From RHKX01 sp964641695 (GTDB lineage Bacteria > Actinomycetota > Thermoleophilia > Solirubrobacterales > 70-9), in the NCBI GenBank assembly GCA_964641695.1, contig CAZXKG010000041.1, forward strand, positions 1 through 21,319: a DNA stretch of 21,319 bases. Reading direction: 5' to 3'. A program made the position numbers and the translations under genes. Positions within the stretch are counted from its first letter, which is position 1, and every line of letters starts with the position of its first letter. The notes under the pieces were generated by a model. That model saw nothing but the letters and a program-made list of their open reading frames with translations, was not told the DNA's origin and made no database searches. Below, piece by piece: positions 12,606-19,474 of the stretch.

Positions 12606-12637
12606 CCCCGGCGCCGTGCGCTGCGACGGCGCCGGGG
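12606..12637 (-). terminator. Strong hairpin after the winged-helix gene
   Basis: CCCCGGCGCCGT (12606-12617) and ACGGCGCCGGGG (12626-12637) form a perfect 12-bp stem with an 8-nt loop. It lies 41 bp downstream of the minus-strand winged-helix gene and upstream of the HAD promoter, as expected of a terminator. No T-tract is present. Confidence 0.7.
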
Positions 12638-12677
12638 TGACCCGGTTGCCCCCCGTGCTCTTCGATCCGATCGGTCC

Positions 12678-12977
12678 TCAAGCCGCCGCCGCGAGGCGGG
12701 CGGGCCGGTTCGCGAGCAGGTTGAGGAGCTCTCCGATCGTGGTCTCGCGGGCCTTCGGGATCCGCAGACGCTCGTTCCCGTGAACCGTGTAGACGTTCCG
12801 GCGGCCGCTTCTCCTGCGGCTCAGATATCCGGCATCGTCCAGTTCGGAGACGATCCGCTGAGCCGCTCGCTCGGTGATCTCGAGGCGAGCCGCGATGTCA
12901 CGCAGCCGTACCGTCGGATCCTCGGCGATGACCAGCAGGATCCTCGTGTGGTTGGTGATGAACATCCAAGAACTCAT
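12678..12977 (-). CDS. Winged helix-turn-helix (MarR/ArsR-like) regulator, small
   Basis: This 99-residue protein is essentially one winged helix. NHTRILLVIAEDPTVRLRDI begins helix 1-2, then ARLEITERAAQRIVSELDDA forms the recognition region, and GYLSRRRSGRRNVYTVH the wing. The tail has TIGELLNLLA, a likely short dimerisation or amphipathic helix. I prefer the ATG at 12977: GGAAGG lies 10 nt upstream, whereas the GTG at 12986 would sit directly on that site. No sensor domain or cysteine cluster is seen. It diverges from sucC across 246 bp, so sucCD or the gene itself may be a target. Function beyond DNA binding is unknown. Confidence 0.83.
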   Translation of the reverse strand: MSSWMFITNHTRILLVIAEDPTVRLRDIAARLEITERAAQRIVSELDDAGYLSRRRSGRRNVYTVHGNERLRIPKARETTIGELLNLLANRPARLAAAA

Positions 12978-13223
12978 CTCGACCACCCTTCCTGGGTTTC
13001 GCTTGTCCCGTCATCCGGCCGTCCCCTGCTCGCCAATGGGCGATTAGGCCGTCCTGATGTTCAATACCCCGATCGCGAGTCCGTAATCGCCCGCGTTCAG
13101 GATCCCGCACAGCAGACCTCCGACGAGGCGGCGGTTCGCGACGCCGCCTTCAGCTCCGGGCTTGATATAGGGTCTGCCGCCGCGCGCCCAGAAACGAAAC
13201 CCCCAACTCGCGCGCCCTACGAA
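12978..13223. other. Divergent regulatory region between the winged-helix gene and sucC
   Basis: No gene is seen here. A 9-bp inverted repeat, GGGCGATTA (13038-13046) and TAATCGCCC (13084-13092), spans 37 bp. A TATAGG box lies at 13166-13171. The frame of sucC is open upstream, but its translation before 13224 has no family similarity. Confidence 0.5.
13166..13171 (+). promoter_or_regulatory. sucC: -10-like box (TATAGG) of sucCD
   Basis: TATAGG(GT) would start transcription near 13178, giving a leader of about 45 nt. This is the best -10 candidate upstream of sucC. No clear -35. Confidence 0.4.
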
Positions 13224-14402
13224 ATGGACCTCCTCGAATATCAGGGAAAGCAGCTGTTCGCGCGTGCCGGTGTGGCCGTGCCCTCAGGCGAAGTGGCCGA
13301 TGACGTCGAGACGGCGGTCGCCGCCGCCGAGCGGATCGGCTACCCGTGCGTGATCAAGGCGCAGGTGCAGATCGGTGGCCGTGGCAAGGCCGGTGGCATC
13401 AAGCTCGCCAAGGACATCGACGAAGCTCGTGCCCACGCGGACGCGATCATCGGCATGGACATCTACGGCCCACGGGGAGAGGGGCCGTTCCCCGTCCACC
13501 AGGTCTGGGTGGAGGAGGCGTCGGAGATCGACGCCGAGTACTACGCCTCGATCATCCTCGACCGTTCGGCCAAGAAGCCGCTCGCCATCCTCTCGCGGAT
13601 GGGGGGGATGAACGTCGAGGAGATCGCCGAGACCGATCCGGACGCGCTCGTCCGCCGCCACATCGACCCGGGTCCCGGCCTCCTGCTCGACGATGCGCGG
13701 ACGATGGCGATCGACGCGCGGATCGACGAGGACGTGGTCGACGCGGTCGCCGAGTCGATGGTCGCCCTCTACGGCGCGTTCAACGAGTTCGACGCGACGC
13801 TGATCGAGGTCAACCCGCTGATCGTCACCTCCGATCGCCGGATCGTGGCGCTCGACGCCAAGGTAACGATCGACGGCTCGGCCCTCTTCCGTCACGAGGA
13901 GCTCGCCGCGGCCGAGGAGCCGCCGGAGGATCCGCAGGAGCGGATGGCGAAGGAGAAGGGCCTCACCTACGTGAAGCTCGACGGCAACGTCGGCATCCTC
14001 GGCAACGGTGCCGGGCTCTGCATGTCGACCCTGGACGTCGTCGCCAACGCCGGCGGCGACCCCGCGAACTTCCTCGACGCCGGCGGCGGCTCGAAGGCCG
14101 ATGCGATCGTCGATGCCCTCGAGGTGATCACCTCCGACGAGAAGGTCGACGCCGTCCTCTTCAACATCTTCGGCGGGATCACCCGCTGCGACGAGGTCGC
14201 CAAGGGGATCATCGAGGCCTACGAGCGCGTCGAGCTGGACGTGCCGCTGGTCGTCCGCCTCGACGGAACCAACTCGGAGGAGGGGCTGGCGCTGCTCGCC
14301 GACGCGAACCTCCCCGGGTTGCATAACGCGAAGACGATGCTCGGGGCCGCCGAGCAGGTCGTCGCCCTTGCGAACGTCGACGAGAAGGGCGGTGCGGCAT
14401 GA
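13224..14402 (+). CDS. sucC: Succinate-CoA ligase (ADP-forming) beta subunit
   Basis: The 392-residue subunit begins MDLLEYQGKQLFARAGV and has an ATP-grasp domain (about 1-240) with VIKAQVQIGGRGKAGGIKLA (nucleotide contact) and EVNPLIVT (metal site). A C-terminal ligase domain follows with the NGAGLCMSTLDVVANAGG stretch, LDAGGGSKADAI and FNIFGGITRCDEVAKGI, the loop that meets the alpha-subunit phosphohistidine. It makes ATP (or GTP) from succinyl-CoA in the TCA cycle. The length is standard. sucD begins within the sucC stop (ATGA), so the two subunits are translationally coupled. The ATG at 13224 is the conserved family start. Confidence 0.98.
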   Translation: MDLLEYQGKQLFARAGVAVPSGEVADDVETAVAAAERIGYPCVIKAQVQIGGRGKAGGIKLAKDIDEARAHADAIIGMDIYGPRGEGPFPVHQVWVEEASEIDAEYYASIILDRSAKKPLAILSRMGGMNVEEIAETDPDALVRRHIDPGPGLLLDDARTMAIDARIDEDVVDAVAESMVALYGAFNEFDATLIEVNPLIVTSDRRIVALDAKVTIDGSALFRHEELAAAEEPPEDPQERMAKEKGLTYVKLDGNVGILGNGAGLCMSTLDVVANAGGDPANFLDAGGGSKADAIVDALEVITSDEKVDAVLFNIFGGITRCDEVAKGIIEAYERVELDVPLVVRLDGTNSEEGLALLADANLPGLHNAKTMLGAAEQVVALANVDEKGGAA

Positions 14403-15271
14403 GCATCATCGTCGGTAACGACACCAAGCTCGTCGTCAGCGGGCTGACCGGCCGTGAGGGAACCTTCCACGGTCTGCGCAACCGCGACTACGGCACCGAC
14501 CTGGTCGCCGGGGTCACCCCGAAGAAGGGTGGCCAGGACGTCGACGGCGTGCCGATCTTCGACACCGTGAAGGAAGCGGTCGACGAGGCCGGCGCCAACA
14601 CCTCGATGGTCTTCGTCCCCGCCCGCTTCGCCGCGGCCTCGATCAACGAGGCGATCGACGCGGGCTGCGAGACGGTGATCGCGATCACCGAGGGCATCCC
14701 GGTCCACGACATGCTCCCGACCTACTGGAAGGCGAAGGAGGCGGGCGTCCGCTTGATCGGCCCCAACTGCCCGGGCGTGCTCTCGCCGGGCAAGGCCAAC
14801 GTCGGGATCATCCCCGCCCAGTTCTTCGACGCGGGCTCGATCGGCGTCGTCTCGAAGTCGGGCACGCTGACCTACCAGATCGGCAACGAGCTCAAGCAGG
14901 CCGGGCTCGGCAACTCCTCGATCGTCGGCATCGGCGGCGATCCGATCGTCGGCTCCGACTTCATCGACATCCTCGAGCTCTACGAGAACGACTCGGAGAC
15001 CGAGCTGATCGTGCTGGTCGGCGAGATCGGCGGCGACGCCGAGGAGCGTGCGGCCGACTACATCGCCGAGCACGTGACCAAGCCGGTCGTCGCCTACATC
15101 GCCGGCTTCACCGCGCCTCCGGGCAAGCAGATGGGCCACGCCGGCGCGATCATCTCCGGCTCCTCCGGCACCGCCGCCGCCAAGAAGGAAGCGCTCGAGG
15201 CGAAGGGCGTCCGGGTCGGCACCAGCCCGAGCGAGGCGGCCCAGCTCGCCGCCGAGACGCTGCGCGGCTGA
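14399..15271 (+). CDS. sucD: Succinate-CoA ligase (ADP-forming) alpha subunit
   Basis: The 290-residue subunit has an N-terminal CoA-binding Rossmann domain (SGLTGREGTFHGLRNRDYGT) and the middle signature LIGPNCPGVLSPGKANVGI (119-137). VVSKSGTLTYQIGNEL comes next. The active-site histidine is H247 in QMGHAGAIISGSSGTAAAK, phosphorylated during catalysis. Length and motif order are normal. It overlaps sucC by 4 bp and is followed by 41 bp containing the -10 box of the aminotransferase. Confidence 0.98.
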   Translation: MSIIVGNDTKLVVSGLTGREGTFHGLRNRDYGTDLVAGVTPKKGGQDVDGVPIFDTVKEAVDEAGANTSMVFVPARFAAASINEAIDAGCETVIAITEGIPVHDMLPTYWKAKEAGVRLIGPNCPGVLSPGKANVGIIPAQFFDAGSIGVVSKSGTLTYQIGNELKQAGLGNSSIVGIGGDPIVGSDFIDILELYENDSETELIVLVGEIGGDAEERAADYIAEHVTKPVVAYIAGFTAPPGKQMGHAGAIISGSSGTAAAKKEALEAKGVRVGTSPSEAAQLAAETLRG

Positions 15272-15297
15272 GGTCGGAGCCGGCCCTCCGCCGCGCC

Positions 15298-15303
15298 TAT
15301 ACT
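15298..15303 (+). promoter_or_regulatory. -10-like box (TATACT) of the aminotransferase
   Basis: TATACT ends 9 nt before the ATG at 15313, so the mRNA would have almost no leader. No clear -35. Confidence 0.5.
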
Positions 15304-15312
15304 CGCCCGTCG

Positions 15313-16410
15313 ATGCCCACTGACGTGATCTCCTTCGCCCGTGGCGCCCCGAGCGCCGACCTGCTCCCCGTCGACGCCGTCCGCGAGGCGGCGGCCAAGG
15401 CGCTCGCTGACGATCCGGTCAGGGCGCTCTCCTACGGGACGGGAATCGGCCACCGGGGTCTTGCCGAGTGGCTGGGCAACCGCCACGGCGGAGTCGACCC
15501 GGCGCGGATCATGATCACCAACGGCTCGCTCGAGGCCGGCTGGATGCTGTTCAGCCACCTGCTGGAGCCGGGCGACGAGGTGATCGTCGAACAGCCGTCC
15601 TACGACCGCACGCTGCTGATGCTGGACAAGCTCGGCGTCGATCGGATCGGGGTGGCGCTCGAAGCTGACGGGATCGACGTCGACGGGGTCGAGCAGGCGC
15701 TCGCCGACGGTCACCGCCCGAAGCTCGTCCACGTCATCCCCAACTTCCACAACCCGGCGGGCTGCACGCTCTCGGAGCCGAAGCGCCGCCGACTGGTGGA
15801 GCTCTCGGCCGAGTACGGGTTCTGGATCTTCGAGGACGACCCCTACCGCGAGGTCCGCTTCGAGGCCGAGTCCGCACCGACGATGCTCGAGTTGGGGGAG
15901 GGGACGGAGGCGAAGGTGATCCATGCCTCGTCGTTCTCGAAGACGGTCAGCCCGGGCATCCGCGTCGGCTACCTGGTCGGCCCCGAGGCCGAGGTCAAGC
16001 AGCTCGCGCAGGGCGCGACCGAGACCTACATCTCCCCGAACATGCTGGCCGAGTCGATCGTCTTCGAGCTCTGTCGCACCGGCGCCCTGGACCGCAACGT
16101 CGAGATCGTCAGGCCGGCTTTAGCGGCGCGCCGCGATGCCGTCGTCGAGCAGCTCCGGGCGCAGATCCCCGAGGCCGAGTTCGTCGTCCCCGGCGGCGGC
16201 TACTTCCTCTGGCTCGACCTCGCCGAGGGTGCAGACACGACGAGGATGCTCGCTCCCGCCAAGGAGGAGGGCGTCGGATTCGTCGCCGGTCCCGACTTCA
16301 TGATCGAAGGCGGCGAGCGCAGCCTGCGGCTGTCGTTTGCCAGCGTCCCGACCGAGGACGTCCCCGAAGGGATCGCCCGGCTCGCGCGTGCTCTGGCGGC
16401 GACCCGCTGA
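15313..16410 (+). CDS. PLP-dependent aminotransferase, fold type I (2-aminoadipate/MocR-like class)
   Basis: The 365-residue enzyme shows the class I/II core: ALSYGTGIGHRGLAEWLGNR near the substrate entrance, TNGSLEAGWMLF contacting the cofactor phosphate, and IPNFHNPAGCTLS (142-154). FEDDPYREV supplies D176 (pyridine nitrogen partner) and Y178. SSFSKTVSPGIRVGY carries the Schiff-base K210. The late SLRLSFA provides the carboxylate-binding arginine. There is no N-terminal winged helix, so it is a free enzyme rather than a MocR regulator. The architecture resembles LysN/AroAT-type enzymes with broad specificity for 2-aminoadipate, aromatic or branched substrates. The true substrate cannot be decided here. 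The promoter is separate from sucCD; a palindrome follows the stop. Confidence 0.93.
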   Translation: MPTDVISFARGAPSADLLPVDAVREAAAKALADDPVRALSYGTGIGHRGLAEWLGNRHGGVDPARIMITNGSLEAGWMLFSHLLEPGDEVIVEQPSYDRTLLMLDKLGVDRIGVALEADGIDVDGVEQALADGHRPKLVHVIPNFHNPAGCTLSEPKRRRLVELSAEYGFWIFEDDPYREVRFEAESAPTMLELGEGTEAKVIHASSFSKTVSPGIRVGYLVGPEAEVKQLAQGATETYISPNMLAESIVFELCRTGALDRNVEIVRPALAARRDAVVEQLRAQIPEAEFVVPGGGYFLWLDLAEGADTTRMLAPAKEEGVGFVAGPDFMIEGGERSLRLSFASVPTEDVPEGIARLARALAATR

Positions 16411-16428
16411 CGGTCGTCCAGACGACCG
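16411..16428. terminator. Palindrome CGGTCGTC-CA-GACGACCG after the aminotransferase
   Basis: The 8-bp arms are perfect around a CA centre and begin immediately after the stop codon at 16410. It can form a hairpin with a 4-nt loop, or act as an operator for the HAD gene starting at 16447. No T-tract. Confidence 0.45.
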
Positions 16429-16446
16429 GAGCCGCACCTCTCGCCC

Positions 16447-17097
16447 GTGGACGCAGACGGCCTCGTCATCTTCGACTGCGACGGCGTTCTGGTCGACTCC
16501 GAATGGATCTCGACCGGTGCGCTCGCCGGCCTCCTGGGCGACATGGGCCACGAGATCACGGAAGCGGAAAGCCATCGGATCTTCACCGGGACCTGGTGGC
16601 CCGACACCCAGAAGCTGATCGAGGGCCGGATCGGCGAGCCCCTGCCGGATGACTTCGCCACGCGGTTCCGGGAACGGCAGATGGCCGCGCTCGCGGCCGA
16701 CGGGGTGAAGCCCGTTCCCGGGGTGGTGGCGGTTCTCGACGGACTCACCCAGCGCACCTGCGTCGCCTCCAACGGGCCGCAGGAGAAGATGCGACTGACG
16801 CTCGGGTCGGCGGGGCTGCTGGACCGCTTCGACGGCCGCATCTTCAGCGCCTACGACGTCGAGCGCGGCAAGCCCGAGCCGGACCTGTTCCTGCACGCGG
16901 CCGAGCGGATGGGGGCGGCGCCCGAGCGCTCAGCCGTGATCGAGGACTCCGTCCACGGGGTCATGGCGGCCCGCCGGGCCGGGATGCACGTCTTCGCCTA
17001 CTGCGCCGAGTCCGATCCCGTGGAGCTGGCCGAGGCGGGGGCGGTCGTCTTCGACGCGATGCACGAGCTGCCGGCGCTCCTGCATGCGGTGCGTTAG
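16447..17097 (+). CDS. HAD-superfamily phosphatase (beta-phosphoglucomutase/phosphoglycolate phosphatase-like)
   Basis: The 216-residue protein begins with motif I VIFDCDGVLVDSEW (nucleophile D10, general acid/base D12) and has a helical cap at about 18-80. Motif II is ASNGPQEKM, the lysine motif is RGKPEPDLFLHAAE, and motif IV is VIEDSVHGVMAARRAGM. The set is complete, so it should be an active phosphatase or phosphomutase on small phosphorylated metabolites; the HAD-IA subfamily does not allow substrate prediction. It starts with GTG 36 bp after the aminotransferase stop and may be cotranscribed, though a palindrome intervenes. The stop TAG is also the start of a -10-like TAGGCT. Confidence 0.92.
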   Translation: MDADGLVIFDCDGVLVDSEWISTGALAGLLGDMGHEITEAESHRIFTGTWWPDTQKLIEGRIGEPLPDDFATRFRERQMAALAADGVKPVPGVVAVLDGLTQRTCVASNGPQEKMRLTLGSAGLLDRFDGRIFSAYDVERGKPEPDLFLHAAERMGAAPERSAVIEDSVHGVMAARRAGMHVFAYCAESDPVELAEAGAVVFDAMHELPALLHAVR

Positions 17098-17100
17098 GCT
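17095..17100 (+). promoter_or_regulatory. -10-like box (TAGGCT) overlapping the HAD stop codon
   Basis: This has the same hexamer and the same overlap with a TAG stop as at 7735-7740. It would give a leader of about 27 nt for the secreted protein starting at 17134. Confidence 0.35.
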
Positions 17101-17133
17101 CTCGCCGTCCATTCTCGGCTGGTGGGGGTCTTC

Positions 17134-17649
17134 GTGAAGTTTCGCGTCCTTGTTCTTTCCGTGGCTATCACAGCCGCGTTGGCGGTCACCGCGGTCGCCG
17201 CCGGCAGCCCGAGCACGCCGTCGAACGGGCCTTGGTGGGGCGAGACGAAGCCTCCCGGGGGCAACGACTCCGCGGCGCGGTTCGTCGTCGCCGGCGCGAA
17301 GATCAAGCCCTACGCGTTCTCGCGGAAGTTGAAGGCCATCGTCCCGCCCACGAACTTCGCCTGCAACGTCGCCATCCTGCAGCTTCCGGTCAAGCAGATC
17401 AAGATCAAGAAGTCCGGCCGGTTCAGCTACAAGGGCAAGGTCGTGGACAAGTACGGGACCGAGCCGTCGGGGATCAGGGGCGACTTGACCTGGAAGGGTA
17501 AGTTCACGTCCGCCGCGAAGGTGAAGGGAACGCTTCGTCTGAAGACGAAGGTGACGCCGGTGTGGCACGAGGACACCTACGAGTACGAGTTCAAGCGGAA
17601 GCCTTGCGACACCGGCAAGGTGAAGTGGAGCGGCGTACCCGAGAGCTGA
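17134..17649 (+). CDS. Secreted beta-rich protein, function unknown
   Basis: The 171-residue protein has a signal peptide (MKFRVLVLSVAITAALAVTA, cleavage near VAA-GS) and a mature domain with two cysteines, FACNV and KPCDTG, likely to form a disulphide. The pattern between them, IKKSGRFSYKGKV ... GKFTSAAKVKGTLRLKTKV, alternates as in a beta-sandwich or barrel with repeated G-x-F and V-x-G-T elements. A related pattern is present in the product of 18463-18939. I chose the GTG at 17134 over 17122 because GGTGGGGG (17121-17128) lies 5 nt upstream and the signal peptide begins properly there. No catalytic motif is seen. It converges on lipB with 28 bp between the stops. Confidence 0.8.
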   Translation: MKFRVLVLSVAITAALAVTAVAAGSPSTPSNGPWWGETKPPGGNDSAARFVVAGAKIKPYAFSRKLKAIVPPTNFACNVAILQLPVKQIKIKKSGRFSYKGKVVDKYGTEPSGIRGDLTWKGKFTSAAKVKGTLRLKTKVTPVWHEDTYEYEFKRKPCDTGKVKWSGVPES

Positions 17650-17677
17650 GTGCCGTGAGGCCCCCTCGCCGAGGTCG

Positions 17678-18466
17678 CTAGGCCGGGTTCTCGGTGACGA
17701 CGTGGCTTCGTAGCTCGGCTGCGAGCGCCGCCACCACCGCGCGGGAGAGATCCCCGGCACTCGGCGCCGGTCGCCCGCGACCTTCCAGCTCGCGGGCGAC
17801 CGAGGTCATCTGCGCCGAGTCGATCCCGCAGGGGACGACCCACTCGAACGGCTGCAGGTCGTTGCTGACGTTGACGGCGAGCCCGTGGGAGGTGACCCCG
17901 CGGGTGACGTGAATGCCGATCGACCCGATCTTCCGCGCCACCCCGCCGGCCGCGGCCAGCTCAGGGTCGAGCGCGCTCACGGGCTCCCGCTCCGGACCGC
18001 TCCCGCCGGCGGCGATCGGCGGCGCTCCAGCCGTCCAGACACCGGTCAGCCCGGCGAAGACCTGCGAGCTGATCCCATATCCGTCGAGTGCGGCGATGAC
18101 CGCCCGCTCGAGGGCGCCGACGTAGCCGCGGACGTCGGCCCGCCCGTCGTCGCCGAGCTGCCGCAGGTCGACGATCGGGTAGACGACCGACTGCCCCGGG
18201 CCGTGGTAGGTGACCCGGCCGCCGCGGTCGGTCTCCGCCACCTCGATCCCCTGAGCGCGGTACCAGTCCTCGCCCATCCCGAGCTCCCGCGCGTCGGTGC
18301 GCCTGCCCTTGGTCAGCACCGGGTGATGCTCGAGCAGGACGGCGGTGTCGGGGATCTCTCCCGCCAGCCGCTCGGCGATCAGATCGGACTGCAGCCGGAG
18401 TCCCTCGTCGTAGGAGATCGTGCCCAGCTCGAGGATCCTGAGCGGGCGCTGCCCGGAGGGGCTCAT
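17678..18466 (-). CDS. lipB: Octanoyl-[acyl carrier protein]:protein N-octanoyltransferase
   Basis: The 262-residue enzyme transfers octanoate from ACP to the lipoyl-domain lysine, the first step of lipoate assembly before LipA. Motifs: LLEHHPVLTKGRR (44-56), DRGGRVTYHGPGQSVVYPIVDL (split across 80-101), K179 in ARKIGSIGIHV and catalytic C213 in VVPCGIDSAQMTS. The K-to-C distance of 34 matches E. coli LipB (135/169). Between GVWT (142-145) and ARKIG there is an insertion of about 30 residues, rich in G, P and A, that most LipB proteins lack. The ATG overlaps the upstream stop as ATGA. It is the last gene of an operon that also encodes E2, the natural acceptor of the lipoyl group. The start at 18466 is the first Met in frame with family similarity. 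Confidence 0.96.
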   Translation of the reverse strand: MSPSGQRPLRILELGTISYDEGLRLQSDLIAERLAGEIPDTAVLLEHHPVLTKGRRTDARELGMGEDWYRAQGIEVAETDRGGRVTYHGPGQSVVYPIVDLRQLGDDGRADVRGYVGALERAVIAALDGYGISSQVFAGLTGVWTAGAPPIAAGGSGPEREPVSALDPELAAAGGVARKIGSIGIHVTRGVTSHGLAVNVSNDLQPFEWVVPCGIDSAQMTSVARELEGRGRPAPSAGDLSRAVVAALAAELRSHVVTENPA

Positions 18467-18939
18467 CCGGCGCCGGGAGGAAGGCGACGGGCCTTCCACT
18501 TGTAGGTGGTCTTGCAGTTCTTGACCTTGATCCGGATCTGCCCCCTGACCTTCCCGGGCCGCACCCAGCGACCGCTCCAGCGGACGACCTGCCTGCCGGC
18601 GAGCGTCGGCCGCGAGTCGCGGACCTTGAACTGGCCGTTCGGCTTGACCGGGACGACCTCCCTGCGCAACGGCAGGGACGCGGCGCCGCATTCGAGGACG
18701 TTGGGGTAGTAGATGCCCGGCTTCGTCTCGACCGCGACGATCCTCGTGCCCTGCTTGTCACGCACGACCGCGAAGGTCCCCAGCAGGAAGTCGGCGGTCG
18801 GCTTGATCGGCTCGGCGCTGTAGATCCCGGCTCGCGGGAGCACGGGCTTGCTGCGTTTGCCGGCGTCAGCGGCCGGCGTCAGGGCGAGAGTCAGCGGCAC
18901 GACCGACAGGGCCGCCGCGAGCCGGCAGCGGCGGTTCAT
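18463..18939 (-). CDS. Secreted beta-rich protein in the pdh-lipB operon, function unknown
   Basis: The 158-residue protein has a signal peptide (MNRRCRLAAALSVVPLTLAL, cleavage near ADA-GK) and a mature domain with C in VLECGAASLP and C in KNCKTTYKWKA. Elements KPNGQFKV, RWSGRWVRPGKVRGQIRIKV resemble those of the secreted product at 17134-17649, suggesting the same fold. It is coupled at both ends by ATGA overlaps: to the SRPBCC gene upstream (18936-18939) and lipB downstream (18463-18466). An exported protein between cytoplasmic lipoate genes is odd. Its presence may reflect cotranscription only. No catalytic residues are recognised. Confidence 0.78.
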   Translation of the reverse strand: MNRRCRLAAALSVVPLTLALTPAADAGKRSKPVLPRAGIYSAEPIKPTADFLLGTFAVVRDKQGTRIVAVETKPGIYYPNVLECGAASLPLRREVVPVKPNGQFKVRDSRPTLAGRQVVRWSGRWVRPGKVRGQIRIKVKNCKTTYKWKARRLPPGAG

Positions 18940-19460
18940 CGGCCTTCCGCGCTCTTCTCCGCGCGGCGCTTGATCGAGCGCAGCAGCCTGCGCACCAGGA
19001 CTACGTGGCCGCCCGAGCCGATCACCCCGACCCGGTAGAGCTTGCCCTTGGCTCCCTGGAAATCCGCCCTGGTCTCCAGCCGCACCCGTGAGCGCTGGCC
19101 AGGAAGCAGGTCGATCTTGAACACGATCGCGTACTTGGCGTGGAGGTGCTCCCCCGCCAGCGCCAGCATCACGGGGGCGATCGCGCGGGTGACGGTGAAG
19201 CCGGGCAGCGTCCCTCCGGGATGGTGGAGATCCCCTTCCGCGGTCGTCTCCTGGGCCCCGACCTTGACCGCGTAGCGGCGGGCGAAGCGGCTGTCGAACG
19301 CCTGTTCCAAGGTCGGGAAGAGGGCGGCCCAGCACGCTTCCGCGGGGGCGTCGACCTCGACCGTGTGCTCGTCGATCGGAGGCAGCTCCTCGAGCGGCAC
19401 ATCGATGGTGCGCGGTCTGTGAGGGGTTGGCTCCAGGGCCTCTAGTTCGGCGGTTGTCAT
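18936..19460 (-). CDS. SRPBCC-family (START/Bet v1-like) protein
   Basis: The 174-residue protein shows the helix-grip fold pattern. It opens with EHTVEVDAPAEACWAALFPT, then a long beta region (GDLHHPGGTLPGFTVTRAIA) and strands KYAIVFKIDLLPGQRSRVRLE. A C-terminal helix packs over the pocket, ending KRRAEKSAEG. Such proteins bind hydrophobic ligands or act as cyclases, coenzyme-Q-binding proteins or chaperones; no specific subgroup is evident. I used the ATG at 19460, 14 bp after the E2 stop; a GTG at 19469 is possible. The proximity to E2 and lipB could suggest handling of acyl or lipoyl groups, but this is inference. No signal peptide, so cytoplasmic. Confidence 0.82.
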   Translation of the reverse strand: MTTAELEALEPTPHRPRTIDVPLEELPPIDEHTVEVDAPAEACWAALFPTLEQAFDSRFARRYAVKVGAQETTAEGDLHHPGGTLPGFTVTRAIAPVMLALAGEHLHAKYAIVFKIDLLPGQRSRVRLETRADFQGAKGKLYRVGVIGSGGHVVLVRRLLRSIKRRAEKSAEGR

Positions 19461-19474
19461 CGTCGTCACTTCGG

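Noticed and set aside
12552..13223. In-frame extension upstream of sucC giving a 616-residue product
   Set aside because: The conserved SucC N-terminus begins at 13224. The upstream translation is proline/arginine-rich with no similarity and covers the minus-strand regulator.
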